From Whalleya microplaca (lineage: Eukaryota; Ascomycota; Sordariomycetes; Xylariales; Xylariaceae): DNA of 64,000 nucleotides. This document shows positions 48,977 through 62,100 of this stretch, in pieces (position 1 is the first letter of the stretch; each line of letters opens with the position of its first letter). Under the pieces are notes generated by a model. That model ran no database searches and was not told the origin of the DNA. It saw only the letters and a program-made list of their open reading frames with translations. A program made the position numbers and the translations under genes. The stretch covers positions 1 through 64,000 of the forward strand of contig MU385795.1 in the NCBI GenBank assembly GCA_022497155.1, in the 5' to 3' direction.

Positions 48977-50415
48977 GGCGATTGCTCTACAACATGCAGA
49001 GGTGTTGAAGTGGTGCAGCTCTCTTGTTCATAGCACCGACCAGAGTCGAGTGAGCATGACCTTATGGAGGAGTGCTTGAAAAGCAGTGATGGGCAGTGAG
49101 AAGTCGAATAGGAAAGAGAATCGGGCGAGTTCCAGAGAGACAAGATGGGTCCTTATGAAGCGGTCGATGATAGAACAAAAGTTGAAAGATGAAGATGACT
49201 GCTGGTAGGCCAAAAGATGGATGGAAGTGAGTAGCGTGGGTGATGGTAACTTCGGTGACTGCCTATATTGAACTGTTACGAGACGGTGGAAGTTGTCCAA
49301 GTGATGATTTTCGTTGCTGTCACGCCTTGGTTACAACAGGGAGCAACGGGCCAGAAAAGTTACAAATGTAGAAGACAATTCAGAACTATAGTGACATGAA
49401 GGGGAGGGTAGTGTGAAGTCAGTGACTGGTAATGAGACTCTGGCTGTGTCTACTCCTAATACAGGCCTGGTGCTGTTGAATTGGTTACCGAAGGAGCTCC
49501 TCGACATCGCTGTACAGTTTGCAGATCCAATGACACCGAACTTAGACCTGGTGGGTTGACACCAGAAACCATGCCTACATCGGGCTGCATGCATTGGAAG
49601 GGTATGAGATGCAGGAAGAAGGATGACGATGTGTCGCACCGTCCGGAAGGTGAAGGCCATGTGCACTACGGACTATCTAAGAAAGAGACCCAATTTCAAT
49701 CTATAATAAGTCTACTTTGTATGATAAGTCATATTGGTAGAAAGGTTAGGGCAATTTGGGTTTGATGTTCCTGTCTGGTGTCTAGGATGCTGGTACCTAC
49801 TTGTATCTACTCCGTATCTACATGCAGAATATATATATTCATCCGAGAAATTAGTCGACATCCATGGATCCTATACCTGGTAAAGTCCAGATCAGGTACA
49901 CTAAGGTACATAGTCGTGTACTCGGATGTACTGGAGGGACTGGGGTTGTCTACCAAACTTTATTAATCTCGGCAACAGTTATAGAAAAGACGCGCCTTCG
50001 TAAATTGAAGACGCGTACCTAGCTCGCGGCGCGGCTCACGGTTAGCCTGCTGTGTCATGCTCAAATACGGCTTAGCGCCAAACCAAGCCTACATGTACTA
50101 CGCTATGCACATCTGCACGTGTGTGACATTCGATGCGCATGGATGGAGAGGTACCTACCATACCTTGGTATGTAGTAACCTAAGATTCCATGTTCCATAC
50201 TTTGCAGGGGTGAAATGGATACAAACCATCTCGTCGGGTCACCACTAATAAAATTCAGTTGAAATATTTGTGCCGTCTGGTTCATACTGCTATAGATACT
50301 TAAGTATATATATAAGACCCTCCATCAACCTACGACGCAAAATATACCACAATATCCAAACACTCGGAGCCTATAGAGGAAAAACGCTTATCCCATTTAT
50401 TGGACAGAGGGAACC
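48977..50415. other. Intergenic region without supported gene
   Basis: Lies between the 5' end of the large minus-strand gene and the 3' end of IRE1. Short frames only. Near 50143-50175 a short CCATACCTTGGTATG-like inverted repeat is visible. Confidence 0.5.
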
Positions 50416-53400
50416 TCACAGCGGCGTCCGCGGCTTGAAATACTCTTTGAAAGTATCCAACTCCTCCAAGTTCAGCTTATAGATGATCATGCAGCACACG
50501 ATGAGCAGGTTCGGGAACCTCCTCGTCCAGAACCCGAGGTACCCCTCGGGCAAGGGCCCGACCATCTTCTTCAGCGTCTCGTTCATGTCCCCGTAGTGGA
50601 AGCGCTTGTTCCTCAGCGCCCGCAGCAGGTCCAGCAGTCGGGAGCCCGTGTACTTGCGCTGCTTGCCCAGGCTCTCCACGAACTCCTTCGGCAGTGCCTT
50701 GAGGAAGTCGCCCCGGCAGACTTGCGGCGCGCACGCCTCCAGCTCCATCAGCGCTTGAGATGGCGGATCGCGCGGCTCCAGCTCGAAATGGTCGGACACG
50801 TCGCACAAGAATGCGAGACGCTCCTTCGGCGACCAGAAGAACGGGTGCGACATGACGTCCTTGGCCGAGGGTCGGGCCCGAGGATCCGAACGCAGCATCG
50901 TCTCGATGAGAGCCTTGGCTTCGTGTGCGAAGTCGCCCAGCACATCCAGCGGCTTGAGATTAAACTGCCCCTTTCGAATGTTGACCTCCCGCATGTAGCG
51001 ATCGCCGCAGTCGAACGGGTGTGATCCCTTAGTGAGTACGTAAAAGAACACGAGGCCGAGACTGAAGATATCGATAGCACGCGTGGCACGACGATTGGGC
51101 ATGACATCCGCACTGACGAGCTGACTCGAGTCGCTGTGCGTACTGGCCATGGACATCGTAGAGCCTTCGCGGGCGTCGTCATCCAGGAGTAGCTCGGGTG
51201 CACGCCAACCCGACGTGCCAGCCGCGTGAGCTGTCGTAGCACCGAAGGACGACTGGCCGCCTTCAAGCTTCTTGCATAGACCAAAATCCGATACAAGCAG
51301 CCGCGGCTTACCGTCTCTCCCCATAGTGACTAGGATGTTCTGGGGCTTCAGGTCACGGTGGACAATGCGAAGATCGTGGAGGAAAGCGAGGCCATGTGCG
51401 ATCTGCAACAAGACCCGGGGCAGATCCACCTCGCCTGCATGAGCCAGATCTCGGAACATGAGGGGCTTCTCAATGATATCAGACAGCGAGGCCTGACATA
51501 GCTCCAACGCGATATACAAGAAATTGTCGTTCTTAGACATGGCAAAGTATCGTATCACTAGGTTTTGGGATTAGTAAATGCAGAACGATTGTAATTAAAA
51601 GAACAAAAAAATTCAAAAGATTCAAGAAAATTCAACCGCATACCGTTGGGATGATGGTCACTTTCTAACAATAATTGGGTTTCCTGAGAGGCGATGTCCC
51701 AGAACTGAGTAAGCATACGCTTCACAGCGACGTCTCGGCCATGGAATTTCCCGGCAAAGACTACGGTGCCATTGCTGCCCATACCAAGCTGCTCATCCTG
51801 GTTGACCTCGATGCCGCCAATCTTGACAATGGGGCCGCTCACGTCTTCCGGGTCGTTGTTGACGGTCGTAACATTTGGCTCCAGCTTGGCTGGAACGCCG
51901 ATGTTTTCGAGGCCTGGAATGCCGCCATCGGAGTCTGGTGAGCCACGCTCGCCCGGATTTTCCGAGCCGTCCCGCGGTTTCTTTACCCCTTTTCGATGTT
52001 TGATTCCTCCCCTACGGCCACGATGGGCCTTTTTCTTCTTCTCCGGGGACTCTGCCTCGTTCTGGGGCTGCTCGGCCTCAGCCTGAGGTTCGGCTACACC
52101 AGAGTCGTCGACGGTGACGGTAGGAGGCACAACCTTTTCGACAACTACCCCTTCACCTTCAGGCTCAGGCTGCTTCTCTGCCTTGACACTTGACAGTGTG
52201 GCTTCATCACCAACAGCCTCTGCCGAAGGTGCACGAGTGTCAGAATCAGTCGATTGCACAAACGTCGGGGTACTCAAGTACTCCTTCTGTCTGAGCTGCC
52301 GCTTGGACCATCGGACGATGTCCTTATAATAACGAAATAAGAGATATAGGAGAACAGGGAATAGGATAGGGTTCATCAAGAAATCGACCGTCTTATCCGC
52401 AGCATATTGAGGGAGCGCGATGAGATTGTCCGCGATAGTTGGGGGATCGGCATCGGGAACCGGACTGGGTACAGTAGGCTCATTGCCTCTTGTATTCGAC
52501 TCCGGAGAGTAGGGTTCGGAAGGGAGACCTGGTGCTAGGCTTGACGGCCAGTTTGCCACATTCCCTGCATTACCTAGGGTATGGGTGCCAACCAAGACCT
52601 CGCTGGCCTCCTCGTCGTCGAGTAGATGCCAAGCGCTATCGCTGTTCCACCGGTGCCTTCGGTTAATTGGCGCTGCGGGAGCGTCGACAATGAGGGGGTA
52701 CGACCAACCCGACATCGCATACCAGCTACCTAACTCGGTCTGGTTAAGAAAGACGCTCTGGCTCCGGGCACGGGCTGATTCCTCATCTCGAACTGGGGGT
52801 GTTGGCTGGGGTAGCAAGACTAGCTCAGGGTTGCTCCCAGGAGGAGCATCCTCCGGTCTTGCAACGTCGAAGACGCGGGCCACAGGCACAGAGAATTGAA
52901 GGGCAAAGGAGGTAACGCCCGTCGGATGAACGAGCGCGTAGACTTTACCGTCATGTTGGCTGGTGAAGTAGCGGTTGTCCTGTGTTGCTCGGTACTGCTG
53001 GTGGAGATCGCTGTCGAAATTGTTGGGGCCCCATTCGGCGTATTTGAGCGTTGCAAGCTCTCTTCCATTATCATGTCGATGGATGGTGACGATATATTCG
53101 GTGCGGCTGAGGTTGATCGTGCCGCTGTCGCTGCACTCCTCGGTGCCCGAATCGACGAAGTGGCCATCCGGGGGAAAACAAGTGGCACTCTGGTCGACCT
53201 GTGAGCCGGCCTGTCCGAACCATTTTAGGACCCTGCCCGTAGCGGCATCGAGGGTGATCATGGTCGTCTTCTTGTGGCCCGTATACACCACAGGCGGGTT
53301 CTGAACGGCAAAAGTGCCCAGCTCTTCCACCAGCTGCTTCATCGTGAAGTGGGTATTCACTAGCCCACTGCCGAAACCCGACGGCGTCCAGAAGTAGAGG

Positions 53401-54164
53401 GCACCGTTGTGCGTAGGCTCGACGGCCCAGATGTAGTCGTCGAGAGGATGCCGGTCATGGTCAGGCTCTTCCTCCATAAGGGAGTTGTTCAGGCGGTGAT
53501 GGATGGTTTCGACGACAGGCTGTTCAACCTCGAGGTGCCAGCGCTCATCGCCGGACTCGCGGTTGACAGCGTAGAGGTGTCCATCGACGGTCGCCAGAAG
53601 AACGTAGTCTTCCACTTCCCAGTTCTCCAGACTCCGCGCAGACTGCGGCGAGGAGAGCCCAGCACCGGCAAGCAGGCTGGGCAGATGTCTTGGAGAGTGT
53701 GGTGCTCGAACGGGCTGAGCCGGAGCCAAAGTTGCGAGGGCGCTCGCATCGTTAGGAATGAGCAGATTTCCGAGCCGCTGCTTACCGTTGGTACGATCGT
53801 CGGGGGCGGTCATGGTGTTCTTGCGGCCGAGGGTGGGCGTCTCGTGGGCACTGGGGGCCTTGGAAGAGGTGCCGGCGAAGTTGCCGGCGAAGTTGCCGAC
53901 GACTCGGTCGGCTTCGAAGGGAGACTCATTTCGGGGGCGGTGGACGTCTCGGTCTTGGACGTCGTGCTTGTTTACGGCAATGTCATTGTCGTGGAGGATG
54001 TTGGCAACGGGGGCTCGCTGCGGGGAGGATTGCTGGTGGTGTTGTGGTTGCTGCTGCTGAGCATCGACAAGCTGAAGCCAGGGCAGGAGGAAGACGGCCA
54101 AGGCGAGCAGGACCTTACGCTGTTGAGCGACCAGCCGTCCCTCGCCAGGAGGCCGTCGCAGCAT
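50416..54164 (-). CDS. ire1: IRE1, ER stress sensor kinase and endoribonuclease
   Basis: ER transmembrane sensor that starts the unfolded protein response by splicing HAC1-type mRNA. Exons 51644-54164 and 50416-51557 with an 86-nt intron give 1220 residues. A signal peptide (about 1-35, ending LPWLQLVDA) precedes a Gln-rich stretch. The luminal sensor spans about 185-480 with PQQ-like strands (VLLATVDGHLYAVNRESG). A single membrane helix lies at about 596-618. The kinase begins near 788 with GMGSNGTV, the ATP-binding Lys in VAVKRM near 814, HRDLKPQN near 908, and DFG near 930. The KEN RNase follows from about 1082, with LLDLLRALRNKRFHYGDM near 1150-1165 keeping the Arg, Asn and His of the active site known from yeast Ire1. 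All key residues are present. The intron interrupts the N-lobe after SDHHPN. Confidence 0.97.
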
Positions 54165-55429
54165 ATTGAGGGCGACAACGCGTGGTTGGTCACGGTACTA
54201 ATGAGATGAGGAAAGAGGTTTCAAGTTGTTGTGAATGAAGGGATGGAAACGGCTGGCGATCACATCAAGACAGGCGGAAGAAAGGCAGAAAAGAGTGTCT
54301 GCTAAGCCACGGACGAGACAAGGGGGAGGAGAGGAAGGAGAGGAAGGACAAGGATATAAGCGGCTGACAGCGATGCTACCGTCGATAGAACCGTCGATGA
54401 TGACTCGATCTCGACTCGATCTCGACTCGACTGGATTCGAGGCAGACTTGACGATACCAGGTTCACCGTGAGGTGGAGGAGAGGGAGAGACGAAGGTTAC
54501 AGCAGCAGCCGAGAATATCGAGAAGGTGGGCGAAACTCGCAAGACCGTGGGGTCCGGATGGTTAGCCAGTCTGCCAGTTACTGAGTACTTAGCCCACCAC
54601 TGGGTAGACGACGACGGCTAATGTAGCTAGGCAGCTAATAAATAGGGCGATCGTCGATTAGAAGGGTTGGTAAGCTTGCCAGGCTGCGTAGGAATTGAAA
54701 CCTGGCGAAGCGGGCCACTCGGATTGAAGGTCGACAGGATGGAAAGCAAGGAAGCACCAAGCCATCAAATCAATAATACTATGGTATTGTATGTATGTAT
54801 ACGGTGTATACGCAGTACGTATGGCCCCAAGAATCTAGGAATCCTCGTTGAAGAGGGCCACAGGGTTTCACCTGTGTCACTTAATTGACGAATGTGCGCC
54901 TTTTCGGTGATTATGGGCGGTGATTATGGGCGGTGATGGCGGCAGCCCGCTGACGATGGAAGAGGACAAGGTCGATACCCGATACAAGAACACTACTTAG
55001 AACACAAGGACACAAGAGGAGGAGGGGATGGGAAACATCAAGACTAGGTAAGGTAAGATAAGAAAGGTAAGAAAGAGAAGAGAGGAAATAAAATGCTCGC
55101 TTTTGTTCTCAGAAATGACGATGATAACTGTTGGTGGTCTTCCGCGAAGGGCGAAGGATTTTCGTGATGCAATGTCACTGGTGGTGGTGGTAGCGGTGGT
55201 GGTAGCAGCGGTGGTGAGACGAACCCTTGGCGTACCAGATACATACAGACTACTTGTAGTACGTGCGTTATCCGTTTCTGCCGTTGTAGGGGGCTGACTT
55301 CAAGCTTCAAGGGAGGATGTCAGTGGCCTGACAGCCAGACTCGTCCATTATTAGCGAGGGATTAGTGAGCCCTTGCCATTGTTACTAAGGCGTTACGTAC
55401 CCGCACTGCGGTGTACTTGTGTACATACA

Positions 55430-55450
55430 CACATACATACATACATACAC
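55430..55450. repeat. (CATA)5 microsatellite
   Basis: Five tandem CATA-type units flanked by further ACAC and TGTAC motifs. Confidence 0.85.
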
Positions 55451-56452
55451 ATAATGTACAAGGCTAAAATGAAGGCTATGTCCAAATTTAGGCGGCTGGG
55501 CGGGGGCCTAACCGGAGGCTGGTGCGGCAGTGCGGCAATGGACTGCCACCTGCCAGGTGAGCCTACGTGAGATAGATGCCAGCTGGGGATGGCTCCAGTC
55601 AAGCGGCACGGACCGGCACTCAGGCACTATGGTATGTATATGCACGGGCCATGTGATGGTACCTCCACCCGTACCTGAATGACTGGGGCTAATTACATCG
55701 ATGTACATAGCTTCCCAGCTTGCTATTGTACATACCGGCATACGGATTACATCCATACATAAACTGTAGAGGCGTTGTTGATAAGCTGTGTGATCATGTG
55801 AGTTAGGTGTTCGATTCTTAACAACAGTCTACATTTGTACATATATGGTCATTCGCTTTGCTAGCTTGTTTATAGGTATGTACGAAGTAGACCTATGTAC
55901 ATATCCTACTATTTAATGCGAGACCGAAGTTTAAGACATTGTCAACTTGGCTGATAGCCTAAAGGAAAACAAAGTTTAATTAACCAAAACCTTCTTTTAC
56001 GATGCATACTTCCATCTGTAATTGCCTCTTAACAGTATATCCAGTGCCCCTTATCACTACTTACACTAATGTCGGAATATACAATGTCTGAATATTACCT
56101 TTTATATCGTAAAGTATGGCTGTTCCGCCAAATCCTTAATGATCTTACTAATCCACTTTAATCATCTCGCTGTCTACCTAAGGTGCCCTCCTGCATTCTG
56201 GTCGGTAACGTATCAGATCGAAGACTTTGAAAGCCATTGAAAGATCTAATCCAGGCTCTAGCATTAACGAGTACAAAGTCACAAAATATTCATTAGCTGG
56301 TCCTTGCCGTTGGAATAACTTGCTAATATGAACAGGCCAACTACTACTACAGTTATCTAAAGAGAAGTTCCTCTTCGGCTATCAACTCATCCAAGGTCAT
56401 CATGAAACAGTTCCTCCTTGCCCTGGGAACACAGTAGCTGGACAGCTTCTCT

Positions 56453-56459
56453 CCTATAA
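56453..56459 (+). promoter_or_regulatory. TATA-like box followed by a C/T-rich start region
   Basis: CTATAAA is followed by about 50 bp of C/T-rich sequence and then ATG at 56515. This arrangement is the usual fungal core promoter, and it is the main reason to suspect a gene in the GC-rich island downstream. Confidence 0.35.
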
Positions 56460-56514
56460 ACCATTTCATGTTCTCCCTCGACACTCGCCTCGGGTTCCTT
56501 TCCATTCTCCTCTC

Positions 56515-57034
56515 ATGAGCCTATGTACACTTATTGCAGCAATCCCGCTTCTCCAGCACGCTCTCTCACCAAGTGAAACGCGCGTAACCCCCTTCGGGCC
56601 GCGTCATCCCGGGGCGCCACGTTTCGGCCGGGGCCCGCGGCACGGGGAACTCGTAGACGACGCCGCGGAGGAGCGAAAGTCCGCTCCCATCTTGTCTTTC
56701 TTTCTTGTCTACGTGCTTGGTGTTTCTGGTGCTGCTGGCCCCACTCCGCACCAAGGGTATCGATGCTGATGCTAATGCCGGTGATAGTGCTGGCCTCTCT
56801 ATCTTGACGACGGTACCGCTACGGCATGGTATTGCGGAAGTCTGCTTGCGCTGTCCGTCCGGAAGCCGCGGGATGTTGGCACGGCTAGTTGCTTGCCGGG
56901 GCAGTATCGCTCGAGCACCGAGAGGCCGGCCTGTTGTTGTTGTTGTTGCTGCTGCTGCTGCTGCTATGCGACAGACCCCTGAACCCGGCACCCATGCCTT
57001 GTTAGCATTCGAAGATGTCTCACATATCCTTTGA
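56515..57034 (+). other. GC-rich island with unresolved coding potential
   Basis: From ATG 56515 one frame is open for 84 residues, starting with a hydrophobic MSLCTLIAAIPLLQHALS that resembles a short signal peptide. A second plus-strand frame is open to 57034, and a minus-strand frame with a real ATG ATG start (57075) is open for 169 residues. A TGT/TGC triplet repeat at 56932-56965 gives Val/Ala runs on one strand and Ala/Thr runs on the other. I cannot tell which strand, if either, is coding. No domain is recognised. Confidence 0.3.
56932..56965. repeat. TGT/TGC triplet repeat
   Basis: About five TGT units pass directly into about six TGC units, 34 bp in all. Confidence 0.9.
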
Positions 57035-57233
57035 TATCTATAATTGTGCTGGCACTGTCCATGGTTGCTCATCATTAAATCATGAACTATATATTATGCT
57101 AAGTATCGCTTGCCCTACAATTACTGTCTATGCACCCCTATGTAAATGCGTTCCAAGTTCCCATCGTAGGCTCTCGTAGGCCCGTCACCCGGTATCTGAT
57201 CCCCGGATCCCCAACCACTGAATCGCCTATGCA

Positions 57234-57743
57234 TCAATCGCTCTTGCAAAGCTTCAAGTTGAAGTTGCTCCCATTTGGCACGGCGTAGACGGCATTGTTG
57301 CCGTTGGGATTGCTGGGGCTGTAAGTGCCGGGGCAGTCGCCACCGGTCCTGGGTGGGCACGCCACAACGGCGTGGCCGCCGTCGGTGACGACCTCGAACC
57401 CCTGTGCCAGGAGCGGGTCGCCGAAGATCGTCGATAGCGCGTAGTACGTGTATCCGCTGGCGGCGTCCTGGTTGTAGGTAAAGATCAGCGGCTCCGCAAA
57501 GTCCGACTCCGTGTCGATCCGGATCGCGTTGTTGGTAATGGCTGGATCCGGACCTCGCTCCACCTCTGTGTACGCCGCCTCCGTGCTGGCGGCCAGTGTT
57601 ACCGGCGCTGAGGGCGCGTCCGAGTTCGGGTTTGAGTTCAAGTATAGGTTAAAGGTGCACAGGTTGTCCACGACGACATTTCCAGCTGAGACTAGGCTGG
57701 CGGCAAGCGCAAGGAGTGCGGCAGAGGGGATTCTGGCGTGCAT
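57234..57743 (-). CDS. Secreted BYS1-domain (thaumatin-like antigen) protein
   Basis: A single exon of 169 residues starting MHARIPSAALLALAASLVSAG, a clear signal peptide; the frame extends further only through a non-ATG codon. The mature protein reads NVVVDNLCTFNLYLNS, then PVTLAASTEAAYTEVERG, IRIDTESDFAEPLIFTYNQD and a Cys-containing end (ACPPRTGGDCPGTYSP and LKLC). This order matches the fungal BYS1 family (Blastomyces yeast-phase protein, also annotated antigenic thaumatin-like protein), beta-rich secreted proteins of unknown biochemical role. Four Cys in the mature part could form two disulphides. The gene stands alone, with about 1.4 kb of spacer behind it. Family membership is from recalled motifs, not a search. 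Confidence 0.8.
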   Translation of the reverse strand: MHARIPSAALLALAASLVSAGNVVVDNLCTFNLYLNSNPNSDAPSAPVTLAASTEAAYTEVERGPDPAITNNAIRIDTESDFAEPLIFTYNQDAASGYTYYALSTIFGDPLLAQGFEVVTDGGHAVVACPPRTGGDCPGTYSPSNPNGNNAVYAVPNGSNFNLKLCKSD

Positions 57744-57897
57744 GTTGTTATGTGTGTGAATGAAGATGGACAATATGATAGTGTGCGTAAGGTGATGTGT
57801 ATTAATTATACTTTTGTATGCTGTGTTGTATTGTATGTTGGTGGTGAAATAAGACTGGATGGTTGAGGATTGTCAAAACTTAGAAAAGATGAGCATC

Positions 57898-57905
57898 ATT
57901 TATAG
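57898..57905 (-). promoter_or_regulatory. TATA-like box upstream of the BYS1 gene
   Basis: Read on the minus strand the sequence is TTCTATAAATGA, with CTATAAAT at these positions, about 155 bp upstream of the ATG at 57743. This is a positional assignment only. Confidence 0.4.
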
Positions 57906-58286
57906 AATCTTCTCGTTGCATCATTCCCATGCTAAGTTTGCGATGTTGTATTATATTCCATATAAGAGTAACGTTCACTTCGTATAACCATCTCGTATCA
58001 CTGCCTCGTATCCTGTCAGCTGAGAGTCACGTTGGAGTATAAGCGCATTTCGGGTTATCCATATCCACGCATGTAATTGAAGTATGTACATAATGCCTAG
58101 CTTATTTTTAGCTGGGCTATTTCTATATATAATGAGAAATAGATAGGAAAGGTTAGACTGTTGATTTAGTCTAAGAAGAAAGAATTCAAGAGAAGGAAAT
58201 GGTGAAGTGTCACGGCTAGGCATTAGATGATAGTGGATGCCAAACGGCTCACTCGCAATCTTGGCGATGCATCTCCACCTATTTAT

Positions 58287-58324
58287 TGTATGTACATACG
58301 CATATGTACGTACATACGTACATA
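58287..58324. repeat. Cluster of overlapping GTAC palindromes
   Basis: TATGTACATA, CATATG, GTACGTAC and TACGTA palindromes overlap within 38 bp. Similar motifs recur in spacers across the window. Confidence 0.7.
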
Positions 58325-59152
58325 GCAAAACACTTACAAGGATTGTCGGCTTTGCTCGCCTTTCAGATCTTTCATTTTCCATCTTCAGATTCTCATACCA
58401 TTAAAATCGAATAATCTAATACTTGAGACTCATAAGTGCGCTAATATACCATATCGGATGATCAATGAAGGCAACTTGACCTTCGGCCTAAGATCTTTCT
58501 GTATGGCATACATTCACACTCTGCCTAGAACGGTATCATCTCACGGACACTGTAGAACGTGTATCCGTGGATACCCAGTCAAAGAATGAGCTCCATGGAG
58601 ACCCTGTGAGACTATCTTCAGCACATCACCTCGCAGGCAAGCTTGGCCTTGACGTGTCGAGTGGAGCTGAGATAACCTATTCCAAATGGTTTAAGCTGGA
58701 GAAAGCTTATTAAGAAGGCCTCAGGCATGCGAACTAGGTAACTCAGTTATACCTGCCCTCCACCTGTGGCACCAATCCCGTGCATCGTGAACAAAAGCTC
58801 AGTGAGTGTTTGTTCGGTATAGATCTTCAGAGGAAGTTTTGCGGTGATGATCGATTCTGGAATATCGCATCATCATAAGGGAGATGTGCGTTGTGGTGTC
58901 TATTCATGAAACTCTCCTAGAAATGGTATAATCCCTGTACTATAAGGAGCATAGACATCCTTTTCGAATTATAAACGCAGCACAATACTACAGCAAGGTG
59001 GAAAAGGCCTTTCCCCCACGCGTGGTGCTAATATCGTTGAAAAGAAGCAAAGTCTATTTTGTCTAGTTATTATAAGTAGTACAACCTAAGTTGAAGCAAT
59101 AAGGACAGGCACGTATATTCTAATAGCACCGAGCGTTATCAGCATTAGCCAT

Positions 59153-62100
59153 TCACATGCCTCGATCTAACTTCTGTGCCTCACACATTCTCGCGTACAT
59201 CCCGTCCTGCTCGATCAACTCTTCGTGTGTGCCGGCCTCCACAATACGCCCACCATAGAAGACAAAGATCCGGTCCGCATTGCGGACGGTGGACAGCCGA
59301 TGCGCAACGGCGATGGTGATACGATCTCCAGTCGCAGCAGCCTTCATCAGCGCACCTTGAACAATGCGTTCGGACTCGGTATCTAAAGCGCTCGTCGCCT
59401 CGTCTAACAAGATAACATTTGGCTTTCGTACGAGAGCCCTCGCGATGGCGATGCGTTGCCGCTGGCCGCCCGAGAGTTGGCTTCCTCCTGCGCCGCAAGG
59501 CGTGTTAAGGCCTTCCGGAAGCGAAGACACGAAATCCCAAGCATTGGCGGCACGGCACGCCTCCTCGATGTCAGCTTCGGGGACGGTGTCTGAAACACCG
59601 ATATCCATGCCTTGTGAGATATTCTCGCGGATGCTTCCAGGGAAAAGTGTAGGCTCCTGCTGCACCAGCGCGATTCGGCGACGGTAGAGCAGCGGATTAA
59701 GTGATGTGAGAGGGGCCGCAGAATCGATAGTGATACTGCCACTTGTGGGGTCGTAGAATCGCTCGAGCAGTGAGATCATTGTGCTCTTGCCGCAGCCTGA
59801 AGCACCAACGAAGGCTACGAACTGGTCGGGTTGGATCTGTTCAAGACATAAGTCACTATGTATAGATAACGGGTCCGGATGAAGGAATATGCATACCGAT
59901 AACGTTACCCCCTTGAGGACCCTGGTGTCAGGGGCCAGAGGGTACGAGAACTGGACATCATTGAAATCATAGGATTTACAGCCATTGCTTGGACCTATCT
60001 CACAGTTTTCGTCTGTTTCTCGTATTGTAGCTTGTAGTCCGGAAAGCCAGAAATAGTAGTTAGCCGCCTCGTTGGCTTTCGTGAAACCTGCGAGTCTCAC
60101 TGTTAGGCGCTCCCATCGGGTATGATGTGATGGGCTTGAGAGGACTTACTGCTTGCAAAACTGAACAACTGGCCGGCGGCTTGTCCAGAGAAATAAACAC
60201 CCAAGAATGAGACGATAAATTGATAGAAATTGATATCCCCGTCAGATATGAGCTTAGATCCCCACCTAGTAGCACGGCTGTTAGCAAGCATATAGACAAC
60301 GGTCTAGCGACGTAGGAACGTACCAGAAGCCCAGAGCGAGTATGAAATATTCAATTGCTTGTGTTAGTGAGAACCAGACCATCATATGGAACATAGAGCG
60401 CGACGTCTTGTGAATCGCCTGATCAAGCTCGCTGGTGTACCTTTGAAGGACCCGATTCTCAATTGCGAGGGAAGAGACGGTACGAATGGCCATAACAGTC
60501 TCAGAGGCAATGGAAGCACTTGTCGAGAATCGCTTGCCCATATCATTATCCATCTTTGTATCCAGCCTTATCCGGGCGTATCCAGCTAGAACGATGGGCG
60601 GTAAACCTACCAACACGCCAACAAGACCAAGTTTCCAAGAGACGACGATCGACAAAATGCTACTGGCGATGATATTTATAGCGCACATGATAACCAATGC
60701 TATATTAAAGCCCATGAGCTCCAGTATCGCCTGGGGATAGGAATCAATGCGACTTGTCAAAGCGCCCACTGTGTTTTCAGGTCTGTCAAAGAATCGAAGG
60801 TCCTGTCTCAAAATTGAATCTAAAGTCTCGCGACGGGTCTTTATGCTCAATGTCTGATAGAAAAGGTTAGTAAGGCGGGCTTGAATATCGGCATATGCCG
60901 AGGAGTTCAAAGTTATCTGGACTAACCTGTGCAATAACATTGGACGCCCACCCCATGACGAAGTAAGCGAGAAGACAGCCTAGAGCAAGGACGAAAAACA
61001 TCAGAGAGATGAAGTTCCCACGCTTAGTCATGTTGTCCCCCGTAATGGTGTTAACAACATTGGCTAGCAGTAAGGCCTGGCCAGGGAAGACAGCAGCTAT
61101 ATCGAACGTTAATCATCTAATTAAGAGGTACGACCTGTGATATGCTTGCATAAGAAAGACATGGAATGAGACAACTTACCGCCAGCAATGCAACAAAGAA
61201 GCAAAATGAAATACCAAGGCTTGAGTTCTGGTGTACTCAGAGTGAGTTTGGCTATGCTTCGGAGGAGACCTGACCGCTTGTACAGATCGAAGTTTTCCCT
61301 ATCTTTTAGTGCCGCGAGTTTTTGAGCGTCAGCCGTCGGATATCGAGCAATTGAATGAGTGTGCTCAATATTGGTCTCATCCCCCTTATCGTGTGATTTC
61401 TCATCAGTGCTCTCCTCGGATTCGTCCTTCGATTCCGCAGGTGACAGATCTTGTGCCTTGACTAACATGGCATAGACACCGTTGCGGGCCACCAGATCAT
61501 CATGTCGTCCCTGTTCCACGATACGTCCCTTGGACATGACCACAATATTGTCGGCATTCCTAATTGTCGCGAGTTTATGAGCTACGACGATCGTGGTGCG
61601 GTCCTTAGAAGCACGGTCCAGCGCCTGTTGAACGATTCCCTCGGCGTGCGGATCAAGGGCACTATAGCACGTTTTAGAGTTAGAATTTGCTAACAATAGG
61701 AGATTCGTGAGTGGATTAGTCCGGAGAACGCGAGATCAGCAAAGCAACGCGGTTTGTATCAAACCTCGAACAAATTGTCTAACCATATAATGAAGGTTTT
61801 CAGATGCTCACCTGGTAGCCTCATCTAGGAGGAGGATCTTGGGATTTGATACGATACTCCGCGCAATTGCAACTCTCTGTTTTTGGCCACCTGATAACAG
61901 CCCACCTCTCTCGCCTATCCGAGTATCGTACCCTAGAGGAAGAGTCATAATGAAGTCGTGCGCAAATGCGAGTTTAGCAGCTTCTTCAACGTGCTGTCGT
62001 TGGACTTCAATCGACTCTTTCTCCCACGGTGTGCCCACCAAGCCGTTTGCGATGTTTTCAAATACGCTACCGTTGAACAAGACGGGTTCCTAGCGAGATG

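Larger units (their letters stand above)
54165..57233. other. Intergenic region, partly low in complexity
   Basis: Includes the IRE1 leader and promoter, TATG/ACAT repeats near 54786-54800 and 55430-55450, GGT/GGTAGC repeats near 55182-55210 and many GTACATA-type palindromes between 55400 and 55910. A GC-rich island at 56515-57035 with a promoter-like start is listed separately. Confidence 0.5.
57744..59152. other. Intergenic region without supported gene
   Basis: Holds the promoter of the BYS1 gene and the 3' flank of the ABC transporter. A cluster of overlapping TATGTAC/GTACGTAC palindromes lies at 58287-58324. Frames here are short and AT-biased. Confidence 0.5.
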
